Origin: Weissella cibaria
Lineage (GTDB): Bacteria > Bacillota > Bacilli > Lactobacillales > Lactobacillaceae
DNA length: 64,000 nucleotides
Direction of reading: 5' to 3'
Assembly (NCBI RefSeq): GCF_004521965.1
Contig: NZ_SDGK01000092.1
Location: 1 to 64,000, forward strand
Shown here: one piece after another, positions 26,920-34,602 of the stretch
Numbering within the stretch: position 1 is the stretch's first letter
Layout of the letters: every line of letters begins with the position of its first letter
The notes under the pieces: generated by a model
Database searches by the model: none
Told to the model about the DNA's origin: nothing
What the model saw: only the letters and a program-made list of their open reading frames with translations
Made by a program: the position numbers and the translations under genes

Positions 26920-28080
26920 TTAACCTCGATAGTATGACCACGGCACTTGCGGATCAAATTGGTCATCCGTTGAGACAACCAGTCCTTTCTTAAAACGTGT
27001 TAATAACCAGAAACGCAATGGTTCTGGAATGCCCAACATGTCAAAATCACTTGTCGAAATAGCGTACCGAATACCCTTTTCGTCTTGATTAGTAACTTTT
27101 TGGACCCAGTTAGGATCGACGATTAACTCACGCCCAATCGCCGCGCCATCGACCCCTGCTTGTACAAGCGCTTCAACCTGTTCTGGCGTGCGTAATAAGC
27201 CAGCCACAATCAATGGAATGTCGCCTAAAATGGCCTTATACTTCGCGTACAACGGCTCATGGTCTTCCTTATTCATAAACGGCGTCTGGAACGCATCTTT
27301 CAATGACATGTGGAAATAAGAAATTGGACGCTTGATAATTTCTTGGGCCATCGCCAAGGACTGATCGAAACGGATACCTGGCGTTGTTGGTTCTTCAGGT
27401 GATTGACGGTACCCAATAATAAATTGGTCATCGGCATACGTGGTCCGTGCAGCCACAACCGCATCCAAAACCGCCAATCCGTACTGCATACGCGCAGCTA
27501 AATCACCGCCCCATTCGTCCGTCCGCTGATTAGCGTGTTCTGAGAAAAACTGTTGCATCGCATACATATTGGCTCCGTGCAATTCCACACCAGCAAAGCC
27601 AGCTGCAATTGCCCGGCGTGTAGCCTCACCAAAATCAGCGATACTCTGCCTAATTTCGTCATCCGTCATTGGTCGTGGCGTTGCCATGCCTGGTTGGTGG
27701 CTTGGTACATCTGAAGGGCCAACAACATCATCGTGCAATACAGCAGCCGTTTGGGCGATACGGCCACCAAATGATAGTTGCAAAACGGGAACCGAGCCGC
27801 GATTTTTGATCGTATCCGCAATTTTCTTCAGACCCGGAATATTCTCATCGACATCCGCCCCAATTTGGCCGACATAGGTTTTACCCGCCATCGATACGTA
27901 GGCCATTTCGACAATGACCAAACCCGGGCCACCCGCCCGCATCTTATAGTAATTCACCTCATCATCGGTCACGACACCCGTCGCAAATGATGATCGCAAA
28001 GTTGTTGGTGGAAAAACAACACGGTTTTTAATTTCAACACCGTTCGCCAACTTAAACGGTTCAAGGAATTTATAACTCAT
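26920..28080 (-). CDS. NADH:flavin oxidoreductase (old yellow enzyme family)
   Basis: 386 residues, TIM-barrel FMN enzyme. Visible are FPPTTLRSSFATGVVTDDEV near the N-terminus, LQLSFGGRIAQ, FAGVELHGANMYAMQQFFSEHANQRTDEWGG (here in part ELHGANMYAMQQFFS and NQRTDEWGG) and IVAGLLRTPEQVEALV with DGAAIGRELIVDP in the phosphate-binding C-terminus. The family reduces activated double bonds or disulfide/aldehyde substrates with NAD(P)H. First gene of a two-gene unit with the downstream 102-residue protein. The physiological substrate is unknown. Confidence 0.88.
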   Translation of the reverse strand: MSYKFLEPFKLANGVEIKNRVVFPPTTLRSSFATGVVTDDEVNYYKMRAGGPGLVIVEMAYVSMAGKTYVGQIGADVDENIPGLKKIADTIKNRGSVPVLQLSFGGRIAQTAAVLHDDVVGPSDVPSHQPGMATPRPMTDDEIRQSIADFGEATRRAIAAGFAGVELHGANMYAMQQFFSEHANQRTDEWGGDLAARMQYGLAVLDAVVAARTTYADDQFIIGYRQSPEEPTTPGIRFDQSLAMAQEIIKRPISYFHMSLKDAFQTPFMNKEDHEPLYAKYKAILGDIPLIVAGLLRTPEQVEALVQAGVDGAAIGRELIVDPNWVQKVTNQDEKGIRYAISTSDFDMLGIPEPLRFWLLTRFKKGLVVSTDDQFDPQVPWSYYRG

Positions 28081-28237
28081 CAGATTTAACTCTTTCTACT
28101 TTATATGTGATTACAATTATAGCATTCTGGACAACGGCGTATTTATGCCCCTTTTTCTCGCTGAAATCTCAGCTGACATTTACAATAAGTTTAACAAATT
28201 TGTCGGCTTGTTTTGTAGAAAAAGAGGGGACTCGAAT

Positions 28238-29377
28238 ATGAAGTTTGAAACAAAGGTCATTCACAGTGGGACACAAGAAGATCCCTACACGGGTGCTATA
28301 ACAACGCCAATCTATCAGACGTCAACTTATCACCAACAGACACTTGGTGGTCATGCAAAATACGAGTATACACGTGGTGAAAACCCTACCCGATTCGCTT
28401 TGGAATCAGTGATGGCAGCCATCGAAAACGGCACAGATGGGTTTGCCTTTTCATCTGGTATGGCAGCGATTCATGCCACAATGAGTTTATTGAAATCCGG
28501 CGACCACATTGTGATGGCCAACGATGTATATGGCGGCACCTTCCGCTTAGTTAATCGGATTTTAACGGATTTGGGCATTACGTTTACGGCCGTTGATACC
28601 GCTGACAGCGTAGCTTTACAAGAAGCAATTAAGCCAACGACGAAAATGGTTTATTTGGAATCACCATCGAATCCATTAATGCACGTAACCGATATCGCCG
28701 AAGCAGCCCGCATCGCTCACGATTCTGGCGCCATTGCTGTCGTGGATAATACGTTCGCCTCGCCTTACAATCAAAACCCCTTAGACCTAGGTGCCGATGT
28801 CGTTATTCACTCCGGCACAAAGTATCTAGGTGGCCACGCCGATGTATTATCTGGCTTCGTCATTGTGAAGGACGCCGAATTGGCTGCACGAATTAAGTTT
28901 ATTCAAATGTCAATTGGTGCCGTTTTGTCACCCCAAGATTCATACTTAATACAACGCTCGATTAAGACATTGGCGTTGCGGGTACAGCGTCATAATGAAA
29001 ACGCCATGGCATTAGCCGAATTCTTAAACAATCACCCCAAGGTAGCCAAGGTTTATTTCCCTGGCTTGCCTGGCACACCAGACTACGAAATTGCACGTCG
29101 TCAAATGCGCGGGTTCGGTGGCATGATGTCAATTGAGCTGCAGCCCGGGCTGGACGTTAAGCAGTTCGTCGAGAATTTGGCTGTCTTCTTATTAGCTGAG
29201 TCACTTGGTGGTGTTGAATCTTTGATTGAAGTGCCAGCCATCATGACCCATGCATCAATTCCGCGCGACATTCGTTTAGCTAACGGCATTAAGGATGAAT
29301 TAGTTCGTATTTCAGTCGGCATTGAAGATATCGATGATTTGATTGCCGACATGACAAAGGGCTTGGATGCCTTGTAA
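28238..29377 (+). CDS. Cystathionine gamma-synthase/beta-lyase family PLP enzyme
   Basis: 379 residues. The start at 28238 has AGAGGGG upstream; a frame extension of 31 codons is not homologous. The Cys/Met-metabolism PLP family signature is clear: TSTYHQQTLGGHAKYEYTRG, the PLP lysine in VIHSGTKYLGGHADVLSG and SLGGVESLIEVPA near the end. The enzyme interconverts cysteine, cystathionine and homocysteine. Synthase, beta-lyase and gamma-lyase activities cannot be separated by motif alone. It belongs to the same sulfur economy as metK and mmuM/mmuP in this window. No SAM or T-box leader is seen. Confidence 0.88.
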   Translation: MKFETKVIHSGTQEDPYTGAITTPIYQTSTYHQQTLGGHAKYEYTRGENPTRFALESVMAAIENGTDGFAFSSGMAAIHATMSLLKSGDHIVMANDVYGGTFRLVNRILTDLGITFTAVDTADSVALQEAIKPTTKMVYLESPSNPLMHVTDIAEAARIAHDSGAIAVVDNTFASPYNQNPLDLGADVVIHSGTKYLGGHADVLSGFVIVKDAELAARIKFIQMSIGAVLSPQDSYLIQRSIKTLALRVQRHNENAMALAEFLNNHPKVAKVYFPGLPGTPDYEIARRQMRGFGGMMSIELQPGLDVKQFVENLAVFLLAESLGGVESLIEVPAIMTHASIPRDIRLANGIKDELVRISVGIEDIDDLIADMTKGLDAL

Positions 29378-29398
29378 TATTGCTTAAACAGGCAAAAT

Positions 29399-29439
29399 AA
29401 AAACCGCGTTAACGTATATCTACGTTTAACGCGGTTTTT
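29399..29439. terminator. Bidirectional terminator
   Basis: A stem AAAACCGCGTTAA/TTAACGCGGTTTT with a short loop and A/T runs on both sides. It separates the plus-strand PLP enzyme from the minus-strand 45-residue gene. Confidence 0.88.
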
Positions 29440-29463
29440 CAGTAAGCTACTGATGTCGTCAAA

Positions 29464-29601
29464 TTACTTTGACTCCAATTCAGCCTTACCCTTGGCCCAT
29501 TGTTGAATGTTAACAACTTCAGCCACACGAGCCTTCTTTGCAGAATCGTGTGATGTTGGTCGCTTACGAGCCCATGAGTTATATGGTGATTGAACAGCCA
29601 T
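29464..29601 (-). CDS. 45-residue basic small protein, unknown function
   Basis: MAVQSPYNSWARKRPTSHDS then AKKARVAEVVNIQQWAKGKAELESK in pieces of at most 20; total 45 residues. GGAGG lies 8 nt upstream. A near-consensus promoter (TTGACG-N17-TATACT at 29639-29667) and a 12-bp palindrome at the transcription start precede it, and a terminator follows, so it is a complete transcription unit. Codons are strongly biased (CGT, AAG, GTT, GAA). No family recognised; it is short and basic, so nucleic-acid or ribosome association is possible but unproven. Confidence 0.8.
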   Translation of the reverse strand: MAVQSPYNSWARKRPTSHDSAKKARVAEVVNIQQWAKGKAELESK

Positions 29602-29620
29602 GATCATTTCCTCCATTTAT

Positions 29621-29632
29621 GTTATCGATAAC
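29621..29632. promoter_or_regulatory. 12-bp palindrome at the start of the small-gene transcript
   Basis: GTTATCGATAAC lies about 6 nt downstream of the -10 hexamer, that is at +1 to +12. This position suits an operator. Confidence 0.45.
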
Positions 29633-29638
29633 TTTACT

Positions 29639-29667
29639 AGTATACCGATAAAAACAAAGTGCGTCAA
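29639..29667 (-). promoter_or_regulatory. Strong promoter of the 45-residue gene
   Basis: On minus: TTGACG, 17-nt spacer, TATACT. It is one of the best sigma-A matches in the window. Confidence 0.8.
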
Positions 29668-29707
29668 ACCTTTATCCTAAATCCGTCAAACTTTCTCTCA
29701 TAAATTG

Positions 29708-29736
29708 TTGAGAAGCATATGCTAAGCCCGTATACT
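29708..29736 (+). promoter_or_regulatory. Promoter giving a leaderless corA transcript
   Basis: TTGAGA, exact 17-nt spacer, TATACT. The ATG at 29746 begins 10 nt after the -10 hexamer ends, so transcription should start within about three bases of the start codon. Confidence 0.7.
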
Positions 29737-29745
29737 AAAGTTACT

Positions 29746-30669
29746 ATGATTACACAAAAGACAACGTTCCCAGATTTCATCTGGTATCAAGTACATGATA
29801 TGACACCCGAAGAGCGATCATGGCTCACAACCGACCAGCTCATTCCCAATGAATTACTTAGTTATGCTGTTGACCCCTACGAAAGCGCCCGAATGGAGTA
29901 TGACGAAGATGCTGATTTAACTCTAATCATTTTCGATGTGGTAACGCCAACATCAACCAGAGCTACAACCGAGCCAATCGGCATGCTCTTCAGCAATGAT
30001 CAAACGCGTTTGTTTACCTTTACCCGTCCCGAAACTGATTATGTGGATAACTATCTCAGTGGTACCGAAGTGAGTCGCCGGCCATTGCCCGACCACGCTA
30101 CCCCGCTCGACGTCATTCTTAACGGCGCTGAGCTACTATCTTCTAAATTCATGTCAGCAATTCTGGAAGTCAATCGCCGACGCACGCCAATCCAAAGTGA
30201 AATTCGTAAAACCAAGCAAACCCAAAAGACCATCGACCAACTAATGGATTTGCAAACCGATTTAATCTATTTACTTAATTCGCTGCATACCGACCATGAT
30301 TTACTGCGTTCATACAAAGTACGCAAAACAGTACAATTAACCGACCACCAGGCCGAGCGGATTGATGATGTTACCGTCGAATTACAACAAGCCATCGATA
30401 CCGGTGAACTCTCACAACTAGTGACCAATAGTGTTTCAGATGCGTTCGTTAATTTGGCGAATTCTAATTTGAATTGGACCATGAAATTGCTGACGGTTTC
30501 ATCAATCATATTGACGGTTCCTAACATTGTGTCAGGGTTCTTTGGCCAAAACGTTTCATTGCCCTTCACACATACACCAATGGGTTGGATTATCACGATC
30601 CTTCTAACCTTGATTCTAATGAGTATTACTACCGTCATTCTATGGCGGTCAGGTTTCTTTCGAAAGTAA
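29746..30669 (+). CDS. corA: CorA-family divalent cation transporter (GQN variant)
   Basis: 307 residues. A cytoplasmic N-terminal domain and a long helix (about residues 130-240) are followed by two C-terminal membrane helices, the CorA layout. The pore signature, normally Gly-Met-Asn at the end of helix 1, reads GFFGQNV, so Met is replaced by Gln (about residues 267-269). An ATG at 29719 is in frame, but it lies between the -35 and -10 elements and cannot be on the transcript; the start at 29746 is chosen. The mRNA appears leaderless. Mg2+ or another divalent metal is the probable cargo. Confidence 0.82.
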   Translation: MITQKTTFPDFIWYQVHDMTPEERSWLTTDQLIPNELLSYAVDPYESARMEYDEDADLTLIIFDVVTPTSTRATTEPIGMLFSNDQTRLFTFTRPETDYVDNYLSGTEVSRRPLPDHATPLDVILNGAELLSSKFMSAILEVNRRRTPIQSEIRKTKQTQKTIDQLMDLQTDLIYLLNSLHTDHDLLRSYKVRKTVQLTDHQAERIDDVTVELQQAIDTGELSQLVTNSVSDAFVNLANSNLNWTMKLLTVSSIILTVPNIVSGFFGQNVSLPFTHTPMGWIITILLTLILMSITTVILWRSGFFRK

Positions 30670-30679
30670 CCAATTACAC

Positions 30680-30712
30680 AAAAAAGCACCTTCGGCGGAA
30701 GGTGCCTTTTTT
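30680..30712. terminator. Bidirectional terminator between corA and femX
   Basis: A perfect stem AAAAAAGCACCTTC/GAAGGTGC.TTTTTT with a four-base loop. Confidence 0.9.
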
Positions 30713-30717
30713 GTGTC

Positions 30718-31980
30718 TTACCGACCCATTAATTTCTTCAAAAAACTGTACATCGCATACTTAGGGCCATTGATTGGCTTAACGAACGTTCCCACCTTTT
30801 CCTCAGCAAACCCGGCAAAGCCTTGCTTGAAACCAAGCACACCGTCTGATCCATCAAACACACCTGAGATACCATAGAAATTATAGTGTGGAATGTGACG
30901 CGCAACTGCTTGCTTAAAGGCATACTCTTGAACGGCATAGGGACCATAGAAATTCTTGTACTCGTCGTAAGTACCTGAATACAAGTAAATCATCTCATTA
31001 GCGGTTGCCAAGAACAATGAACCCGCAATGACCACCACATCTTGCCCCGCCTTCTCACGCTCGACCAGTGCTTGAGCAATGCGCTTTTCGTGTTGCTTAT
31101 GTTGATCCGCATATTCCGCACGTTGACGTTGCAACTTCTTGTAGTTAGGCTTTTTCGCGATGCGGGCATCCAAATCCGCCACAATTTCAGCTAAGTGATC
31201 ACGCGCAGCTTCTTGGCCCGCAATGTAAGCTGGAAAGTCCATTTCTGCAAAGACAAAGTACGCATCCTCACCAAATTCATGAAAAACGATTTGATAGAAT
31301 TCTAAGTCCTTATCGTGGTAATCCAATCGATCAGCTGTGTCTTGCGTCAAGGCCTTGAAGTCCGTTAAATCTTCACGCCCTAAGCGACGCAACTTAATCC
31401 CAAATTGATCCGTCTTCTTAAGGTAGTATTTGCCATCCTTAGCAAAAGATTGCCGTAACGCCTTTTCGACATCATCAGCTGCCAGCACTGGCGTTAAATC
31501 CTTCACATATTGCCATGATGGCGAAGCGTTCGTTGTCCATCCCTTAGGTGCTGGCGTGTGCTTAAAGCCCGCAGCTGTTAAGGTGGTCATTGGTGCTTCG
31601 TTAGCTGCGCCGATTTGAGCCCCTTCATCATCGTAACGGCGGTAAATTTCATTGGGCACGACACGCAAGAACAAACCATTATGCGACTTAGCGAACTTTT
31701 CAACACCAGCCACAAACTCATTTACAAGCGTTTGGTTGCTGTAATCAATTAGCATCCCCCCATCAATTTGGAAAAGATTGCCCATACGTACTGGAATCCA
31801 AGCTAGTACGGCGGCAGCCACAACCGTTGCGTCTTCTACCAGCCCTACCAAAGCTGTTTGCCAGCCACGGCGTGCGAGCAAACGTGCTTGAGCACTGGTT
31901 TGCAGGTAACTACCGGCCTGATGACCTTGCGCAAAGTCATCAAATTGGGCCTCCGTCAATTGTTCAAATGATCGTGTCAT
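30718..31980 (-). CDS. femX: FemABX-family aminoacyltransferase (FemX/MurM type)
   Basis: 420 residues, normal for Fem transferases. Two GNAT-like lobes are interrupted by a helical arm rich in Lys/Arg/Glu (about residues 255-315, ARDHLAEIVADLDARIAKKP and following), as in FemA and MurM. The C-terminal HIPHYNFYGISGVFDGSDGV and GFKQGFAGFAEEKVG segments are family signatures. These enzymes add the first or later residue of the peptidoglycan interpeptide bridge to lipid II from aminoacyl-tRNA at the inner membrane face. It is near a MurJ-like flippase gene on the same strand, separated by the DnaA-box cluster. Confidence 0.92.
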   Translation of the reverse strand: MTRSFEQLTEAQFDDFAQGHQAGSYLQTSAQARLLARRGWQTALVGLVEDATVVAAAVLAWIPVRMGNLFQIDGGMLIDYSNQTLVNEFVAGVEKFAKSHNGLFLRVVPNEIYRRYDDEGAQIGAANEAPMTTLTAAGFKHTPAPKGWTTNASPSWQYVKDLTPVLAADDVEKALRQSFAKDGKYYLKKTDQFGIKLRRLGREDLTDFKALTQDTADRLDYHDKDLEFYQIVFHEFGEDAYFVFAEMDFPAYIAGQEAARDHLAEIVADLDARIAKKPNYKKLQRQRAEYADQHKQHEKRIAQALVEREKAGQDVVVIAGSLFLATANEMIYLYSGTYDEYKNFYGPYAVQEYAFKQAVARHIPHYNFYGISGVFDGSDGVLGFKQGFAGFAEEKVGTFVKPINGPKYAMYSFLKKLMGR

Positions 31981-32084
31981 ATCTTCTCACTTATGTCCCT
32001 TAACTAGAATTTCAATACCTTAAATTATACGCTATCTACCTGTAAATTAACAAAAACCGCGCGAACCTCTTAATAATTCGGCAC

Positions 32085-32175
32085 TGTGGGTAACCTGTTG
32101 AAAAGACTAAACACTATCCACCAGTTATACAAAGTTATCCACAAACCAACAGTTTTATCCACAATAATATCCACA
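32085..32175. promoter_or_regulatory. Cluster of phased DnaA boxes
   Basis: Two perfect boxes TTATCCACA (32135 and 32155), one single-mismatch box (32167) and two 2-mismatch boxes (32114 and 32125) are all in the same orientation, with start spacings of 11, 10, 20 and 12 bp. A further single-mismatch box lies in the opposite orientation (32085-32093). An AT-rich tail follows. No dnaA or dnaN gene is nearby. Confidence 0.8.
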
Positions 32176-32208
32176 GAAAGCTGTGTAAAAATTAAATTAA
32201 ACACAAAT

Positions 32209-32242
32209 AAAAACGAACTAACGATAATCGCTAGTTCGTTTT
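32209..32242 (-). terminator. Terminator of the flippase gene
   Basis: A stem AACGAACTA/TAGTTCGTT with a loop and five T residues on the minus strand. Confidence 0.8.
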
Positions 32243-32245
32243 CTA

Positions 32246-34384
32246 TTATTTCAAATGTAATTTACGAGCTAAATTAGTTGCTCGGGCGCCCAGCACTTCC
32301 TCACCAACGTGTGTCTTTAACATGGCAATACCGTAAATCACGGCACCAACCAAACCGCCAACAGTCAACAAGATAAGTTGTGGGATTTTCCCATCTGACA
32401 CAAAGTAGCCTAATGTACTAACGACTGGTGCAACTACAATGTAAATCGCCAGACTCCAGAATAGGATAATCATTGCTGAGTAATTAAATGGTGCCCAACT
32501 AATATCAAAACGCTTCGTCAAACGACGAATTGACATCGCTAATCCGACAATAAAGGCCAATGCCGTTGAAACCAATGGCCCCATGCCGTACAACCAAATC
32601 GTTAATGGCACTTGTAAAGCGAACTTCAAAACTAGCATCAAAATCAATACTTTAACGGTGTAACGCAAATCATGCAATCCTTGGTATAACGCCAACACAA
32701 CCATGTAAGCCCCTAGCAAGATTGCCATGAAGCTAGCAAATTGCAACACCAGCGTACCATTCGTTAAATCAGCCGTGTTATAGAACACAATATAGAGCGG
32801 TCGTGCTACAGCTGCCATGCCAAGCGAGGCTGGAATCATCACAAATGCCAACAACTTAAACGCAAATTGAATTTGGTTGTTAATATTGTCGCGATCCCCA
32901 ATTTCATGGGCACGCGCCAGCATTGGCAAAGCTGTTTCGGCCATACCGACTGCCAATGACACAACCAACATAATTAGCTTATTTGAATTAAACGCAAATT
33001 GTGAAAACATCGCTTGTTGCGCATGGTTCACAACTGACGTGAAGTGATTCATAATGCGGAAGAACGTGTATTGGTCAATCACTTGCACCAGTGAAATTGC
33101 TGAACCAGCAAAAATAACTGGCACTGATTGACGCGCCATGCGTAGCATCACTGCGCGGGGATTGAAATCTGGTGCTGGTACTGCATTTGCAAGCTGCGTT
33201 GCAAAGAATTGACGACGACGCCAAATACCATATACCAGAATTACAATTCCAGCTAACGCGCCCCAGAAAGCAGCAAACGTTGACTGGACCGTTGCATCAA
33301 TCCAATTGCCATGGTGTCCAATCATAATCCAATAAGTCGCAGCTAGCATGTAAATCACACGCACAAGCTGCTCGATGAACTGTGACATAGCCGACAAGCC
33401 CATGAACTCGAATCCCTGTACGTAACCACGCAACATTGAAAGTGCCGGAATAATAACCACCGCGGCGGCCAATGAGTGAATGACTGGGATCACGTTTGGA
33501 TCACCTTGTGACAACACCCCAGCCAAGAAGTAGAGCACCGCCCCAGAGGCGATTCCCAGGATAGCTCCCAATTGTAAGGCCTGGCGGAAGACTTGCTTCA
33601 CCGCCCCATATTGGCGAGATGCCCCATATTCCGCAACCAACCGTGCCAAGACGTTTGGCAGACCAGCCGTTGCAATTAGCAGGGCCACACTATAAATTTG
33701 ATAACCTTGGGCAAACAACGAGTTCGCTGACGTGAAATACAAATTTCCAATCATTGCAACCCAGGGGATGATGTACAAGGCTCCTAATACGCGGGAGGCT
33801 AAGCTACCGATGGTCATCCATGCCGAGCCACGTAACATGCGCGATGCTGCATTCTCATCATCAATGAAGTCGGCTTCGAGCTCCGGTACGGTTTCAATTT
33901 CATCAGCCATAGCTGACGTCGTTTCTTCAGGCACAATTTCTGCCGTGTACGAAGGTTCAGGACGAGTCACGGTTTTCGTAACTGGCGGCCGCACTGGTGC
34001 AACCTCTTCAGCTACGGTGGCTGGTTCAGCTGTCATAATATCCGACGGTGTCACCGCCCTGGCCGTCACCGGCTGAACAGCGGCGGCCTCATCCGTATGG
34101 TTTTCCTTAATCGAATCTGGCTTCACACTCGCTTCACGCACGAATGTATCAGGTACCTCATGTACCTTGAATGTTGAGATACCTTCCGGACGGGTTACAA
34201 CTTCGGTCACTGATTGTGGCTCTAACTTCGCCGAAGCTGAATCGTGCTGTGCCTTTTTTTGCTCATCACGGGCTTCGAAGATATCATCAACTGTTGCACC
34301 GTTTAATAAAGCTGCCAATTCCTCAAACGTGATGTCACGACGGAATGGTGATTCTTCGTAATTGGATGATTTGTCGTCAGCCAT
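32246..34384 (-). CDS. MurJ/YtgP-like polysaccharide or lipid II flippase with a long N-terminal extension
   Basis: 712 residues. From about residue 185 (ENAASRMLRGSAWMTIGSLA) the protein is a 14-helix MATE/PST-type exporter like Gram-positive YtgP, with GYQIYSVALLIATAGLPNVLARLV and RGYVQGFEFMGLSAMSQFIEQ (quoted in shorter pieces). YtgP-type proteins can flip lipid II and are usually near 540 residues. The first 185 residues are a soluble, Glu/Pro/Thr/Val-rich, probably disordered tail with no recognised domain. The gene follows tRNA-Arg by about 60 nt with no terminator between them, so cotranscription is possible. Confidence 0.82.
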   Translation of the reverse strand: MADDKSSNYEESPFRRDITFEELAALLNGATVDDIFEARDEQKKAQHDSASAKLEPQSVTEVVTRPEGISTFKVHEVPDTFVREASVKPDSIKENHTDEAAAVQPVTARAVTPSDIMTAEPATVAEEVAPVRPPVTKTVTRPEPSYTAEIVPEETTSAMADEIETVPELEADFIDDENAASRMLRGSAWMTIGSLASRVLGALYIIPWVAMIGNLYFTSANSLFAQGYQIYSVALLIATAGLPNVLARLVAEYGASRQYGAVKQVFRQALQLGAILGIASGAVLYFLAGVLSQGDPNVIPVIHSLAAAVVIIPALSMLRGYVQGFEFMGLSAMSQFIEQLVRVIYMLAATYWIMIGHHGNWIDATVQSTFAAFWGALAGIVILVYGIWRRRQFFATQLANAVPAPDFNPRAVMLRMARQSVPVIFAGSAISLVQVIDQYTFFRIMNHFTSVVNHAQQAMFSQFAFNSNKLIMLVVSLAVGMAETALPMLARAHEIGDRDNINNQIQFAFKLLAFVMIPASLGMAAVARPLYIVFYNTADLTNGTLVLQFASFMAILLGAYMVVLALYQGLHDLRYTVKVLILMLVLKFALQVPLTIWLYGMGPLVSTALAFIVGLAMSIRRLTKRFDISWAPFNYSAMIILFWSLAIYIVVAPVVSTLGYFVSDGKIPQLILLTVGGLVGAVIYGIAMLKTHVGEEVLGARATNLARKLHLK

Positions 34385-34412
34385 TTCTTGACCGTCCCCT
34401 TTCGTTTGTCAC

Positions 34413-34425
34413 AGTAGTCACTACT
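34413..34425. promoter_or_regulatory. AGTAGT-N-ACTACT palindrome upstream of the flippase
   Basis: A 13-bp perfect dyad between the tRNA 3' end and the flippase start. It is an operator or promoter-overlap candidate with no further support. Confidence 0.25.
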
Positions 34426-34445
34426 ATAATCGATACTACTTTCAA

Positions 34446-34518
34446 TGACGCTACACAGACTCGAACTGTGATCTAAGACTTAGGAGGTCCTTGTTCTATC
34501 CTGTTGAACTATAGCGCC
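34446..34518 (-). tRNA. tRNA-Arg (anticodon CCU)
   Basis: 73 nt fold as a cloverleaf: acceptor GGCGCTA/TAGCGTC (one G-U), D-arm GTTC/GAAC with the AGGATA loop, anticodon arm AGGAC/GTCTT with loop CTCCTAA (anticodon CCU), T-arm CACAG/CTGTG with loop TTCGAGT. The 3' CCA is not encoded and must be added. It decodes AGG. Confidence 0.95.
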
Positions 34519-34548
34519 AAAACTTACCTAAGTTATTATTATACACAA

Positions 34549-34594
34549 GAAAACCCGTTGTTTGTAGAGTCAAAGTAAATCCGAAACAACGGGT
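34549..34594 (-). terminator. Terminator of the glycosyltransferase gene
   Basis: A stem ACCCGTTGTTT/AAACAACGGGT and four T residues on the minus strand, between the glycosyltransferase and the tRNA. Confidence 0.75.
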
Positions 34595-34602
34595 ATGATT
34601 TT

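Noticed and set aside
32085-32243. Chromosomal origin of replication at the DnaA-box cluster
   Set aside because: No dnaA, dnaN or rpmH nearby and essential genes on both sides stay on the minus strand. I kept the cluster but not the oriC call.
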